Assembly: GCF_030034735.1 (NCBI RefSeq)
Contig: NZ_CP125370.1
Span: 3,410,001 to 3,474,000 of the forward strand
Origin: Paenibacillus sp. RC334
GTDB lineage: Bacteria > Bacillota > Bacilli > Paenibacillales > Paenibacillaceae
Reading direction: 5' to 3'
DNA: 64,000 nucleotides
This document shows positions 8,053 to 18,663 of the stretch, in pieces; positions within the stretch are counted from its first letter, which is position 1; each line of letters begins with the position of its first letter. A model generated the notes under the pieces. That model made no database searches, was not told where the DNA came from, and was given only the letters and a program-made list of their open reading frames with translations. The position numbers and the translations under genes were made by a program.

Positions 8053-9046
8053 TGCCTAAATGCAGTCTCCCTGTAATATGCCAGAAAGCCGCAAAATACC
8101 CATGTCTATCGAACCAATCCAGCATGCGGGAGCGTTCTGCACAATATACAGGCAACTCGGACTCCTCGTTATCCGGTGTAGACATGCTTTCCCCCGCTTC
8201 CGGTATCTCTGCTGCATCAACCATCAGATCCACGACGCAAATACGTCCGTGTGGTTTAAGCGTGCGTCGCATTTCTGACAGAGAGAGTATTTTTTGTTCA
8301 TCTGTCAGATGATGCAGGGCATAACTGCTGACTACAAGTCAAAGGTCCCGTCCATATAAGGAATCGACATCAGATTTCCCAGCCTCGTCTCCACCTGCGG
8401 GAATTTACTCCGGCAGCGCTTGAGCATTCCATTCGATTGATCCACACCTGCCATACGAATGCCCTTTTCAGCGAACAACCCCGCCAGATTCCCCGTCCCT
8501 GTACCTGCGTCCAGACTCACCTGCATTGGCAGCCACACGCTGTACGATAAGACGCAAAGCACGCCTGTACGCGGGATGCCTGCCATTTTCTCCCTCTTCC
8601 AGACTCACCCTGATATCATGTACAGCTGCGCGGCTGTCAAAATCCCAACCGTCAAACCAGTCTTCACGCAGCTCCCGCTGACGCTTCAAACCTCCGGCCA
8701 ACTGAAACATCTCTTCCCACTCCAGCTCGCTGTCACGTCTCAAACGTTCGATCATTTGGTCGGCTGCCTCCAGCCTGCGCTTATGATCCATCCACGTCGT
8801 GAACATCACAGAACGTTGCAGCTCCAGCTCATGAAGTGCCTCATCCCTTCTCCCTTGATCCAATCGGTCCAGTATGGATTTGACTTCCTCTACCGACATA
8901 CCGAATTCACGTAGCGCCATAATCATCCTCAGGCGAACGGCTTCACGCTCTGTAAAATAACGATATCCATTATCCGGGTGCTTAACAGGAGCAATCATCC
9001 CTTTCCTCATAGAATCGTATCGTGCGTGTAGATATATGTAATTGAG
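8053..9046 (-). pseudogene. MerR regulator fused to SAM methyltransferase, multiply frameshifted
   Basis: The N-terminus keeps STRTIRFYE, followed by GMIAPVKHPDNGYRYF in another frame: a MerR winged-helix motif broken by a small indel near 9010. The middle part (EFGMSVEEVKSILDRLDQG) is intact. A shift near 8520 then leads into LDAGTGTGNLAGLFAEKG, the SAM-binding motif I of a class I methyltransferase. A further shift near 8335 leads into YALHHLTDEQKI and GRICVVDLMV. The end runs into the amidohydrolase remnant. MerR-methyltransferase fusions occur in Bacillales, probably as ligand-responsive regulators. With three frameshifts and a lost C-terminus this copy is not functional. Confidence 0.8.
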
Positions 9047-9132
9047 TCTCTCGTTTTCAGCCTATTCTATTATAAAACATTCACGTTACGTGAGGTGAAA
9101 CATGATGCGGGATATGGATAGATCGCCAGATC

Positions 9133-10660
9133 ATGGATAAATCCAATCCATTTGGCACACATTATGCTTATCTCATCCAAAAAGAAGGTGTTTCCTTGAC
9201 TGGACATAACCCAGCTTCCTTTGAACTGAACAAGAATATTTCCTTTATCGAGCAAGCTCTTTTTTATACGGATGATTTAAAAAAACAGGCTATTTCTGTT
9301 GACGGGAAAGATGGCATTCTTCTCTATATAGACTCACTCGTGGATCAGGAGATCATTCAGACGCATATTCTGGCCACATTGTATAAGAAAACCGATTCTG
9401 GCTCTCATCAAATGTTTACCACCCTGAACAGCCAAAAGGACACCGACCTCCGAAATGCCGCTGATTCGCTTATTGAGGGATACTCCATTTTAATGGTGGA
9501 TGGCGCAGAAGAATTTTATATCCTTTCCTCCGAAAAAACATACGCCCGTAGTACAGATGAGCCGGAGAACGAGGGAATTATCCCGCGGGCCGCACAATGG
9601 ATTTATTGAGCAGCTGTCCGTCAATCTGAATCTTATTCGCAAACAAATCATCAGCACATCGCTGATTGTGCGCTACTTTTATGTCGGATCTAAAACCCGG
9701 ACCAAAGTCGCTATCATGTATATGCAAGACTTGGCCAATCCTGAGCTAGTGGAGGAAGTGGAAAAAAGAATACAAGCCATCTCCTCCGATCTGGTACTGC
9801 CTCCCGGTTTTATTCAGGAATTCACGGAGGACAATCCCTTTTCCCTGTTCCCTCAGCAACTCAGCACAGAACGTCCAGATCGGGTAGCCGCTAATTTAAT
9901 GGAAGGACGAGTAACTATTTTGGCCGAAGGCAGCCCTACTGCCTTAATCGCTCCCGTCTCTTTTTTTGCATTTTATCAAAGCCCGGATGATTATAACGGT
10001 CGCTGGATTATTAGTTCCTTTCTGAGAATGATCCGAATGATGAGCTTTCTGATCGCTTTTACACTGCCCGCCGTTTATATTGCAACGATTGCCTTTCACT
10101 CAGCCATTCTACCGCTAGAGCTCGCACATACGATCAAAAAATCGTTGGAAAATGTTCCATTTCCCGCCATTGTGGAGGCGATGTTGCTTGAAGTGATTTT
10201 TGAGGTGCTACGGGAAGCCGGGATTCGTCTGCCCAGCCGAGTGGGCCAAACAATAGGCATCGTTGGCGGTCTGGTTATCGGGGATGCTATCGTTCGGGCT
10301 GGTCTCGTATCATACACCATGATTATTGTCGTTTCGTTAACAGCTATCTCTTCTTTTTTGGTACCTTCCCATGAAATGAGCTCAGCTGTCCGCATTCTCC
10401 GTTTTCCAATGATGATTGCTGCAGCCTTGTTCGGATATATTGGCATTGCCTTCGGAATGCTTATTCTCCTTATTCACCTTTGTAAGCTGGAAACATTTGG
10501 TTCACCTTATTTTGCTCCTCTGGCACCTTTCCGGCTTGGAGATATGAAGGATGTTTTTATTCGCTTCCCCATTTGGACACTCCAACAGCGGCCGCATGAT
10601 TCCCGACCCCAAAAAATGAAGCAGCAGAACTACTCTAGGAGCTGGAAACGTCGTGAATAA
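9133..10660 (+). pseudogene. GerA-family spore germination protein A subunit, one-base frameshift
   Basis: The first part (9133-9609) holds the soluble N-domain (SFIEQALFYTDDLKKQ). The second frame resumes with RGPHNGFIEQLSVNLNLIRKQI, the most conserved GerA block, and continues through LPPGFIQEFTEDNPFSLFPQQ, four to five membrane helices and a basic tail. Removing one C from the CCC at 9582-9584 restores IIRGPHNG and gives an uninterrupted 508-aa protein, the usual family length. GerA subunits form the nutrient-gated channel of the spore inner membrane together with B and C. An in-frame stop lies upstream of 9133 and no clear ribosome-binding site precedes it, so the start may also be damaged. 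Confidence 0.88.
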
Positions 10661-11741
10661 AGAAAGTACAATTACACAGGGTCAATTGTTTTTTTTGATT
10701 ATCAAGTTTGAGATTGGCGTGGATATTCTATCACTTCCTTATCAGATGCATTTGTCATCCAAGGGAGGGGGCTGGATATCCGTCATTATTGGAGGCATTT
10801 TGATCCAGCTTATCATTTTAATGTGCTGGCTCCTGTTAAGACGTTTTCCCTCCTCCTCCATTTACCAAATCCTCACTCGGATTACTGGTTCCTGGATGGG
10901 TAAAATTTTGACGTTGGCTTACATTATGTACTACTTGCTTATGGGAACTTCGGTTCTTGTGAGCGCCTATGACGTCATTAATCGCTGGATGCTGCAAAAA
11001 ACCCCGCGTTGGGCTATATTGGCTCTGATTCTGTTCAGCAGCATCTATCTAGTTCGCGAAAATTTGAGGACAATTGCCCGAGTGCTTGTTTTAATCTCCT
11101 TCCTGATCGTACCGATGATGCTTTTAATCAGTTATGGAATAAAACAGGCCAATCTGCTCTATCTGCTGCCTTTGACTGAGGCTGGATGGCCTCATATTAT
11201 TATAGGTTCCAAAGAAACGCTTCTAGCCATGTTCGGCTTTGAATTCATCCTCGTGGTCTTTCCCATGGTCGAGGGCAAAAGTAAGGGGAAGCTCAAGTCG
11301 CTCCTGCTAGCTAACGGGGTCGTGGTTCTCTTGTATGGTTTTACCATATTAACCTGTACAAGTGTATTTAGCCCCCAGCAGCTTGATTTGATGCCTGAGC
11401 CTGTCATTTACCTGCTCAGATCTATTCCGCTGGGAACGATGGACCGGGTTGATTTTATTTTCCTGCCCATCTGGTTAATTTCAATCTTTGGCTCCATAAG
11501 CGGTTATTATGCAGCGTCCTATGGACTAGGCTATTTGTTCAAGCAGAAAAACCACAAACAAGCCGTTCCTTTCGTAGTATTCGTCTCATGCATTATTGCC
11601 TGCATCCCTCAAAAAAGAGAGGATTTTGAACTCGTCGGTACAATTGCCAACAATTCGGCTTATTTTTTCCTGATTGCACTACCTCTGCTGTTGCTGATTC
11701 TATCGTATATATTCAACAAAAAGGAGGAGCCCGGAACATGA
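10653..11741 (+). CDS. GerAB-family spore germination permease (B subunit)
   Basis: A 362-aa protein with ten hydrophobic helices, the APC-type permease fold of germinant receptor B subunits (YndE/GerAB). The GTG start overlaps the end of the A gene by eight bases (GTGAATAA) and follows CTAGGAG. Conserved points are QLFFLIIKFEIGVDILSLP in helix 1 and VFPMVEGKSKGK around 200-211. It binds the nutrient germinant in the spore inner membrane. It is intact, although the A subunit is frameshifted. Confidence 0.92.
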   Translation: MNKESTITQGQLFFLIIKFEIGVDILSLPYQMHLSSKGGGWISVIIGGILIQLIILMCWLLLRRFPSSSIYQILTRITGSWMGKILTLAYIMYYLLMGTSVLVSAYDVINRWMLQKTPRWAILALILFSSIYLVRENLRTIARVLVLISFLIVPMMLLISYGIKQANLLYLLPLTEAGWPHIIIGSKETLLAMFGFEFILVVFPMVEGKSKGKLKSLLLANGVVVLLYGFTILTCTSVFSPQQLDLMPEPVIYLLRSIPLGTMDRVDFIFLPIWLISIFGSISGYYAASYGLGYLFKQKNHKQAVPFVVFVSCIIACIPQKREDFELVGTIANNSAYFFLIALPLLLLILSYIFNKKEEPGT

Positions 11742-11763
11742 AAAAAAGAGGAGAGCACTTGGT

Positions 11764-12858
11764 ATGCTGGCTCTACTCATTTTTATGACTGGCTGCTGGG
11801 ATCAGGACAGCTTGAAGGATGCCCGGCTGGCAAATGCTTCGGCCTACGATCTTACTCCAGAAGGCATATTGCTGCAAACACTCGAAATTGTAGACGACTC
11901 TGGAAATAACCAAGGGAAAAGCACCAATGAAATTCATTCAGGCACCGGAAATTCCGTTCGGCAAAGTACAGACAAAATTCGAGCCAAAGTAACAGGGGAT
12001 ATCCGTTACTTTAAATATGGGGTTACTTTGTATGGCACAAGCTTGGCCCAAAAAGATTTGTATCCATATCTGGATGTCCTGTATCGGGAGCCGGATCATC
12101 CAACCTCACATGTAAAGGTAGCTATAGTAGAAGGATCAGCTGGAGAATTAATGAACAAGAAAAGTGTAGGCAGTCTCTTAATCGGCGAATTTATAACGAA
12201 AAAAATACGAAGCCTGGAGGAAATGTGCGTATTTCCCGAAGTGACGCTAGAAACACTGCTTCCCCCTATGCTTGATCCAGGACAGGACTTTGTTCTCCCC
12301 TATCTCTCCAAAGATGGAGAAGACATCGTAGCACGAGGGATTGCCTTGTTTCACGGACAAAGATTTACAGGAACCCTTAACGACGAGCAAGGGGTGCTTT
12401 ATGTCCTGATGACCGGGAAATGGAAGGACACAGCGCGCTTTGTAAAAAGGGTTCACTCGGGACCTGCCAGTGATTTGCAAAACTTTATTACCTATCAGGC
12501 TCATATTCGGAACATCAAACGCCAGCTTATAGTGAAAGTTGGACGTGATGGTCAAATTGATGTGTACCTCAACCTGAAGCTCCCTGTCGATGTTGTTGAA
12601 TACGCGCGGGATCATCTTCAGGATAAGGATAATGTCATACGCCTGAACCGTCAGCTTTCGGAAATCATGACCCAGGATGCGGAGGAAATTATCCGTACGC
12701 TTCAAAAAAGCGGTTGTGATGCCTTTGGCATCGGCAGACAATTGATTGCCCATCACCCGACCTTGTGGAAAAGTCTGGAGTGGAATAAAGAGTACCCTAA
12801 TGTTCGTTTTCACCCACAGATCACCGTTAATATTGTCGGGAACGGCATTTTGAATTAG
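11764..12858 (+). CDS. Ger(x)C family germination lipoprotein (C subunit)
   Basis: A 364-aa protein with the lipobox FMTGC at residues 7-11, followed by WDQDSLKDARLANA, typical of GerAC. The C-terminal domain keeps the NIKRQLIVKVGRDGQ and QKSGCDAFGIGRQLIAHHPTLWKSL segments, the latter being the hallmark F-G-x-G region. It is a lipid-anchored component of the germinant receptor. The start is doubtful. The ATG at 11764 gives a signal peptide without basic residues, whereas the ATG at 11738, with a perfect AGGAG, is out of frame by one base after a run of seven A residues (11741-11747). Eight A residues would give MKKKRRALG joined to this protein. Confidence 0.85.
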   Translation: MLALLIFMTGCWDQDSLKDARLANASAYDLTPEGILLQTLEIVDDSGNNQGKSTNEIHSGTGNSVRQSTDKIRAKVTGDIRYFKYGVTLYGTSLAQKDLYPYLDVLYREPDHPTSHVKVAIVEGSAGELMNKKSVGSLLIGEFITKKIRSLEEMCVFPEVTLETLLPPMLDPGQDFVLPYLSKDGEDIVARGIALFHGQRFTGTLNDEQGVLYVLMTGKWKDTARFVKRVHSGPASDLQNFITYQAHIRNIKRQLIVKVGRDGQIDVYLNLKLPVDVVEYARDHLQDKDNVIRLNRQLSEIMTQDAEEIIRTLQKSGCDAFGIGRQLIAHHPTLWKSLEWNKEYPNVRFHPQITVNIVGNGILN

Positions 12859-12873
12859 GCCGCTCCCTTTTGT

Positions 12874-15390
12874 TTAGTTTTCCGGCTGATCAGGTGTTTC
12901 GTTATGAATAGCTTCGCTGGGTTTATTTTCTGGAGCTTCATTCTGGGTTTCTGGTTCAGAAGGAGGCTCCTGCTTATTTTCAACAGATGGCTGCGAACTA
13001 TCTGCTGGCGGCAAATCATTACTCTCACCATTTGTATCTATTTCTGTGTCAGGATCAGAAGGTACTGTTTCTTCTGGTAGAATCTCCTTCTGATCCGTTG
13101 CAGGTTCTTGTTTCTCCGGAGTTGCTTTATCCTTTGTATCCGATTTGGACGGTACGACAGGTATGGATGAACGTGTTCGTTGCTCCCTCCCAACTTCCGT
13201 TGGCACGTATTTTTGGTTAAACCAGTCTGTCACAAGTTGACCGGATTGACGGGAATAACTTCCCGGCAGCTTACCTGTAAGACTGGAGACCGTAACTTTT
13301 ACAACACCTTCTGGCTGTGTAAAATGCTTATTTTTGAAAAGCTGGGGCTGATCCTTGACCGCCTCGTTCATGATAAGCGCCCACACCGATTGTGCTCTGG
13401 AGTGCCCTTCTTGAGATAGCGTGTTAACCTGTTGACGGTAACCTGCCCAGACGCCAAGTGTAACATCCGGGGTATAGCCCATGAACCATACATCGCCAAA
13501 GTTTTGTGTCGTACCGGTCTTGCCAGCAATATCAATGGTACCATAGCTTTTAAAAGCATTTTGCATACGTTTGCCTGTACCCCTAGGGTCCGATATAACC
13601 GTTTTGAGCATATCTGTCATCAAAAACGCGGTTTGCTTGGAATATACACGCTTCGCCTGCGGTTTGAATTGATATACGATCTTGCCGTCGGCATCCGTAA
13701 TTTTACTGATCAAATGGGGTTCATTGTATACGCCCATATTGGGAATCGTACCATATGCCGCTGTCAGTTCCTTGACAGATACTCCCTTACTCAGCCCACC
13801 CAGAACGCCTGTCTGAGCATGTTCATCCTGCGGCTGAATTGTTGTAACCCCAAGGGAACGCACAAAATTCCAGGCATTTGGAATTTTAACTTCATATAAA
13901 AACAATCTCAGCGCAGGAATGTTGATCGATCGATTGAGTGCTTCGCGGGCTGTCATCAGTCCTTCGTACCGTCTGTTATAATTTTTAGGGATATGATAGC
14001 CTTTACGTCCGTCTTTCAATACAATTTGCGAATCATCAATAAGACCAGCAGGCTGAGTGTAGCCTTTTTCCAAAGCAGGCAAATAAGCTGCAATAGGCTT
14101 CATGGCAGAACCGGGCTGACGCGTCATCTGGGTTGCATAGTTCATTTGCTCAGTATTAAAGTCCCTGCCCTCGATCATACCGAGTATAGCCCCCGTTTTA
14201 TGATCAATCATGATGGCAGCAATCTGTTCCAGTCCCTTCTGCTTACTGTATGGAGAAAAGTTTTGCGGATTGGCTGCAATCTGTCTCATATCGTTATAAA
14301 CTTTCTTATTTATCGTTGTATAAATCCGATAACCGGACCGTTGCAGCTCTTCCCGTGTATTTTGAAGGAGTTCAGCATGCTCAGGTTTGGAAATCTCAGC
14401 TGTTGTAAGATCCGGATTTTCCTGGAGCGCCAACAACCGAGTGGCCTCCCGCTCCGTCTCCAGCATCAAATAAGGGAATGTATTGTAGCTTTTCTCGCGA
14501 TGTGGTGCAAGAGTAGCTTTAATATCAAAATGAAGTCCCTCGTTATATTCCGTTCGTGTGATTTTACCTGTTGCCAGCATTCTTCCCAGCACGACATGCT
14601 GGCGCTCGATAGCTTTGTTGAAGCCCTCTTCATCAAACTTCCCTTTACCGTCAAAAGCTGAATAAACAGATGGTAATTGTGGAAGACCGGCCAAATAAGC
14701 CGCTTGAGCAATATGAAGCTTATGTAGATCACTTACATTAAAAATCCCTAACGAAGCCGACTTGATCCCGTACAAATTGTAACCTGCGGAGCCATTGCCA
14801 AACGGCATTTTGTTTAAGTATGCCGTTAATATTTTATCCTTGCTCATAAAACGCTCCATACGCAGTGCGAGCAGCATTTCCTTTACCTTGCGGCTGTCCG
14901 TCTTATCCAGACTGAGGAAAACTCGCCGGGCTACCTGCTGTGTCAGTGTGCTGCCGCCTGTTTGGCGATTTTCGTTCAGAAGCTTCTGTTTGACGGCGCG
15001 AGCCGTCCCTTTTAGATCAACACCCTGATGCTCATAAAATTGGCTGTCTTCTGTTGAAATAAGGGCATCTACAATGGATTGGGGAACATCCTTCAGATCC
15101 ACGAGCTGCCGATCCTCCTCCATGCGCATTCGTCCAACCGGGGTTACCTGGTCATTAAAAAATACAAAGCTGGTCAGAGCGTTCTCGTTTACCTTTTCAT
15201 ATATCAACTGGCGTGATCGTACAGGTTCATCATGAACCAGCGCTGCCACATAACCGGATATAAGACCTCCCGCAAATAGGATCCCAAGTACGCCCGCTAG
15301 CGAGAACCACTTGATATTAATCAGCAAAACTCTGCCAAAAATACGCCACCTGCTGCGTTTTTGAGATGATGGTCGACGTTTTGGGTTCAT
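12874..15390 (-). CDS. Class A penicillin-binding protein (PBP1A family)
   Basis: An 838-aa bifunctional peptidoglycan synthase. It has a basic cytoplasmic tail, one membrane helix near 27-52, and a GT51 glycosyltransferase domain with EDSQFYEHQGVD and GGSTLTQQVARR (catalytic Glu near residue 113). The transpeptidase domain follows, with SAMK (SxxK, about residue 432), SIN (SxN) and KTGTTQ (KTG). The last 130 residues are low-complexity Pro/Glu/Ser/Thr/Asn, a likely flexible wall-spanning tail. It has its own ATG at 15388-15390, converges on the germination operon, and marks the left edge of the conserved backbone before the accessory region. Confidence 0.95.
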   Translation of the reverse strand: MNPKRRPSSQKRSRWRIFGRVLLINIKWFSLAGVLGILFAGGLISGYVAALVHDEPVRSRQLIYEKVNENALTSFVFFNDQVTPVGRMRMEEDRQLVDLKDVPQSIVDALISTEDSQFYEHQGVDLKGTARAVKQKLLNENRQTGGSTLTQQVARRVFLSLDKTDSRKVKEMLLALRMERFMSKDKILTAYLNKMPFGNGSAGYNLYGIKSASLGIFNVSDLHKLHIAQAAYLAGLPQLPSVYSAFDGKGKFDEEGFNKAIERQHVVLGRMLATGKITRTEYNEGLHFDIKATLAPHREKSYNTFPYLMLETEREATRLLALQENPDLTTAEISKPEHAELLQNTREELQRSGYRIYTTINKKVYNDMRQIAANPQNFSPYSKQKGLEQIAAIMIDHKTGAILGMIEGRDFNTEQMNYATQMTRQPGSAMKPIAAYLPALEKGYTQPAGLIDDSQIVLKDGRKGYHIPKNYNRRYEGLMTAREALNRSINIPALRLFLYEVKIPNAWNFVRSLGVTTIQPQDEHAQTGVLGGLSKGVSVKELTAAYGTIPNMGVYNEPHLISKITDADGKIVYQFKPQAKRVYSKQTAFLMTDMLKTVISDPRGTGKRMQNAFKSYGTIDIAGKTGTTQNFGDVWFMGYTPDVTLGVWAGYRQQVNTLSQEGHSRAQSVWALIMNEAVKDQPQLFKNKHFTQPEGVVKVTVSSLTGKLPGSYSRQSGQLVTDWFNQKYVPTEVGREQRTRSSIPVVPSKSDTKDKATPEKQEPATDQKEILPEETVPSDPDTEIDTNGESNDLPPADSSQPSVENKQEPPSEPETQNEAPENKPSEAIHNETPDQPEN

Positions 15391-15501
15391 AAAAATGGTT
15401 TTCTCCCCTCAATATGCATTCATTTCCACATGCTTTCGTTCAAGATAATATAATACGCCATGTTAGGTTTTCCGTAAACTATAACGTTCCAGAAAATACA
15501 T

Positions 15502-15532
15502 TTGGATTAAGAACACTTGTTCTGTATATAAT
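15502..15532 (+). promoter_or_regulatory. LexA-like box within a promoter for the first polymerase remnant
   Basis: TTGGAT (15502-15507), GAACACTTGTTC (15511-15522) and TATAAT (15527-15532). The LexA core ends four bases before the -10 box, the same spacing as upstream of the intact uvrX gene at 30253. The box is preserved although its gene is broken. Confidence 0.75.
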
Positions 15533-15606
15533 ACTACTATATGAATTTACATTCAAGAATATTTTGGAAAGACGATCAGCATACATCTGGAGAGGAGGTT
15601 GTAACA

Positions 15607-16077
15607 TTGAACAAACGCGGAAAAAAAACTATATTTTTAGCAGACTGCCAAAGCTTTTATACCAGCATTGGAAAGGCCGACAATCCCGAATACCACCATA
15701 AGCCGCTAGTTGTTGCTGGTGACCCTTCGCTGCGTTCGGGCATTATCTTGGCTGCGTGTCCACTTGCTAAAAAATACGCTATATCTACAGCAGAGCGTTT
15801 GGGGGAAGCGATAAAAAAATGTCCTGACCTTACCATTGTACGCCCGCGCATGCAGCATTATATCGACGTCTCATTAAAAATAACAGAAATTTATAACGAG
15901 TATACGGATTTGGTTGAGGTTTTCAGTATTGATGAGCAGTTTTTAGACATAACGGAAGCCTCTCCCTGTTCGGAGATCCAGTGAGTATCGCAAGTGAAAT
16001 TCAACAAAAAGTAATGGCACAGACAGGGGTATGGATTCGCATCGGCATCAGTTCCAATAAAATGCTCGCTAAAATGG
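15607..16077 (+). pseudogene. UvrX-type Y-family DNA polymerase, N-terminal remnant
   Basis: The TTG start at 15607 follows GGAGAGGAGG. The frame matches residues of the intact copy: KTIFLADCQSFYTSIGKAD with the first catalytic Asp, then LVVAGDPSLRSGIILAACP, then EVFSIDEQFLDI with the SIDE active-site motif. Near 15965 a frame change occurs, after which LFGDPVSIASEIQQKV and GVWIRIGISSNKMLAKM continue to about residue 157. Homology then stops abruptly at 16077. This is the 5' third of a lesion-bypass polymerase gene. Confidence 0.88.
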
Positions 16078-16518
16078 TATTTAGACAAACTAAATTTCTT
16101 GTACATAATTATAGAATCCTGTAGGAACAAGATATTTAACGAATAAAAGTGATGTACAGTATTCAATTGCTTTGTTTATTGTCTTCTGAAAAAGTTTTAG
16201 ATTAAAAGATTAAGTTATAGACTAGGAAAATAAAGTATTCGACTGGTCCTAGAATGAGGGCTAACATGTCTGATAACAATTCACTAACTTTACCTCTAAT
16301 TTCTAAATATTGTAGAGGTCTTTATGTTTATTAAACTGTTAGATAAGGAGTATAAATCCATTTTTTAAGTCTGTTGAAATTCAAATCAGTATCCTATTCC
16401 AGAAGGATCTAAAGTGGTTTCTAGCAACCATACAGCAAACCATGTCGTTATAGTCCATAAGCATTCAGATAGTTTGCTGCTATTCTAAAATAACGAATTT
16501 ATCTAATACCATCATTAT
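16078..16518. other. AT-rich stretch without a recognisable gene
   Basis: Homology to the polymerase ends sharply at 16077 and the guanidine exporter genes begin at 16519. Between them I see no coding region, no tRNA and no clear inverted repeat. The abrupt left border is a candidate insertion or deletion junction. Confidence 0.5.
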
Positions 16519-16833
16519 TCAGCTTACCAGCTTTAGACCAACTGCTGAACCAAGTACCATCGCAATGAACAAAATTCTCGCAGTATTACGTGGTTCACCA
16601 TAAAAGATCATACCCAATATGGCCCCGCCCGAAGCTCCAATACCGGTCCAGACGGCATAGGCTGTTCCCATTGGTAGTGCTTCCATGGCCAGGTTAAGAA
16701 AGAAAAAGCTCAATCCAAAGCCTCCAAGCAAGTAGAAAATGGACAGGAAATTCCGGTCTTTATGGAGCTTATTAATCATGAGAACTCCAATCATCTCAAA
16801 TACGCCTGCCAAAATTAGTAATACCCAGTTCAT
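16519..16833 (-). CDS. ykkD: SMR family guanidinium exporter subunit YkkD
   Basis: A 104-aa four-helix small multidrug resistance protein. The membrane-embedded Glu is in LAGVFEMIGVLMINKL (E13). The conserved MGTAYAVWTGIGASGGAILG is the SMR helix-3 signature. It is encoded three bases after ykkC, so the two are co-translated and would form the heteromeric antiporter. SMR proteins behind a ykkC riboswitch are Gdx-type guanidinium/proton antiporters, which fixes the likely substrate. Confidence 0.93.
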   Translation of the reverse strand: MNWVLLILAGVFEMIGVLMINKLHKDRNFLSIFYLLGGFGLSFFFLNLAMEALPMGTAYAVWTGIGASGGAILGMIFYGEPRNTARILFIAMVLGSAVGLKLVS

Positions 16834-16836
16834 ACG

Positions 16837-17178
16837 TCAGTGCACCTCTTTTCCTTGTTTCTTCTCTTTGCTCTGTATTTTGAGTCCTACAACTCCGAAC
16901 AGAAGTAGCCCGATCAACATCAATTTAGATCCCTGTACTTCAGCACCAAACAACAAAATATCTGCCAATACAGTACCAGCCGTTCCCAAACCGACAAACA
17001 CTGCATATACTGTTCCTACTGGAAGCGTACGGGAAGCCATAATCATGAGTATGAAACTTACAAAAATGGCGACTAAAGTCCCTCCCCACTCTAACCATCC
17101 ACTAGCATGTTTCAGGCCGATAACCCATCCGACTTCAAATAATGCCGCAATTACAACAGATAACCATGTCTTGTTCAT
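16837..17178 (-). CDS. ykkC: SMR family guanidinium exporter subunit YkkC
   Basis: A 113-aa four-helix SMR protein. The conserved Glu is in VIAALFEVGWVIGLKHASG (E15), and PVGTVYAVFVGLGTAGTVL is helix 3. A short charged tail (QSKEKKQGKE) ends the protein. It is first in the ykkC-ykkD operon under a guanidine-I riboswitch. Export of toxic guanidinium is therefore the probable role. A CTTCCTCC complement gives a good ribosome-binding site just upstream of the ATG. Confidence 0.94.
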   Translation of the reverse strand: MNKTWLSVVIAALFEVGWVIGLKHASGWLEWGGTLVAIFVSFILMIMASRTLPVGTVYAVFVGLGTAGTVLADILLFGAEVQGSKLMLIGLLLFGVVGLKIQSKEKKQGKEVH

Positions 17179-17237
17179 TCTGTGCTTCCTCCTTTTTGAT
17201 AACGCTGCAAATGTAGTATGGGTTTAAAGCAGCAATT

Positions 17238-17290
17238 GAAAAAAAGCCTGAGATCATACTGCATACAGCAGTTTTTCTCCCAGGCTTTTA
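17238..17290 (-). terminator. Guanidine-I riboswitch expression-platform terminator
   Basis: On the minus strand AAGCCTGGGAG pairs with CTCAGGCTT across an inner hairpin CTGCTGTATGCAG, then TTTTTTT. The 5' arm is the 3' end of the aptamer, so guanidine binding would prevent termination. Confidence 0.9.
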
Positions 17291-17366
17291 TCCCTCCGTG
17301 ACACAGTACGACGACTGTGAGTTTTCTCTCGGACCAGCCGATATTATATCGCGGAACCCTAGAAAA
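17270..17366 (-). ncRNA. ykkC guanidine-I riboswitch aptamer
   Basis: Minus-strand leader of ykkC. The consensus blocks are all present: CTAGGGTTCCG (17352-17362), CTGGTCCGAGAGAAAACTC (about 17311-17330), ACGGAGGGATAAAAGCC and TGGGAGAAA (17274-17300). These are the invariant loops of this class. Confidence 0.97.
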
Positions 17367-17392
17367 CATTTTTGAATTCAATTATGGCTAAT

Positions 17393-17420
17393 ATTATACA
17401 CATAAGTAAACAAATTACAA
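17393..17420 (-). promoter_or_regulatory. Promoter for the ykkC leader
   Basis: On the minus strand TTGTAA (17415-17420), 16 nt, TATAAT (17393-17398), about 25 bases ahead of the aptamer. Confidence 0.7.
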
Positions 17421-17551
17421 TATAAAATAATAAAGATTCGGATATTATCAGGTAGTGCTTGCTAAGTAAGCTGTCGAATGTTAAAAAGGAGTAGACCCGA
17501 ACCCTTGCTCAATATCACAGTTTTATTACTGGAAAGATGCATTTACTAAAC

Positions 17552-18549
<998 letters not shown>

Positions 18550-18573
18550 AATTAACTCCTTTGCACCTATTTT

Positions 18574-18634
18574 GTTGCAAACGCAATAAAAATGGTATAT
18601 ATTAAATTTACCCTAATTTTGTTGCATTTGCAAC
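18574..18634. promoter_or_regulatory. Two MarR-type operators in the divergent promoter region
   Basis: GTTGCAAACGCAA (18574-18586) and GTTGCATTTGCAAC (18621-18634, perfect palindrome with a TT centre). The first overlaps a TTGCAA -35 element of a rightward promoter (TATATT at 18598-18603). The second overlaps the TTGCAA -35 element of a leftward promoter (TAAATT -10 after 17 nt). A dimeric repressor bound at both would control both directions. Confidence 0.75.
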
Positions 18635-18663
18635 ATGAAATTATGATAAAGAGGTCGAGTACA

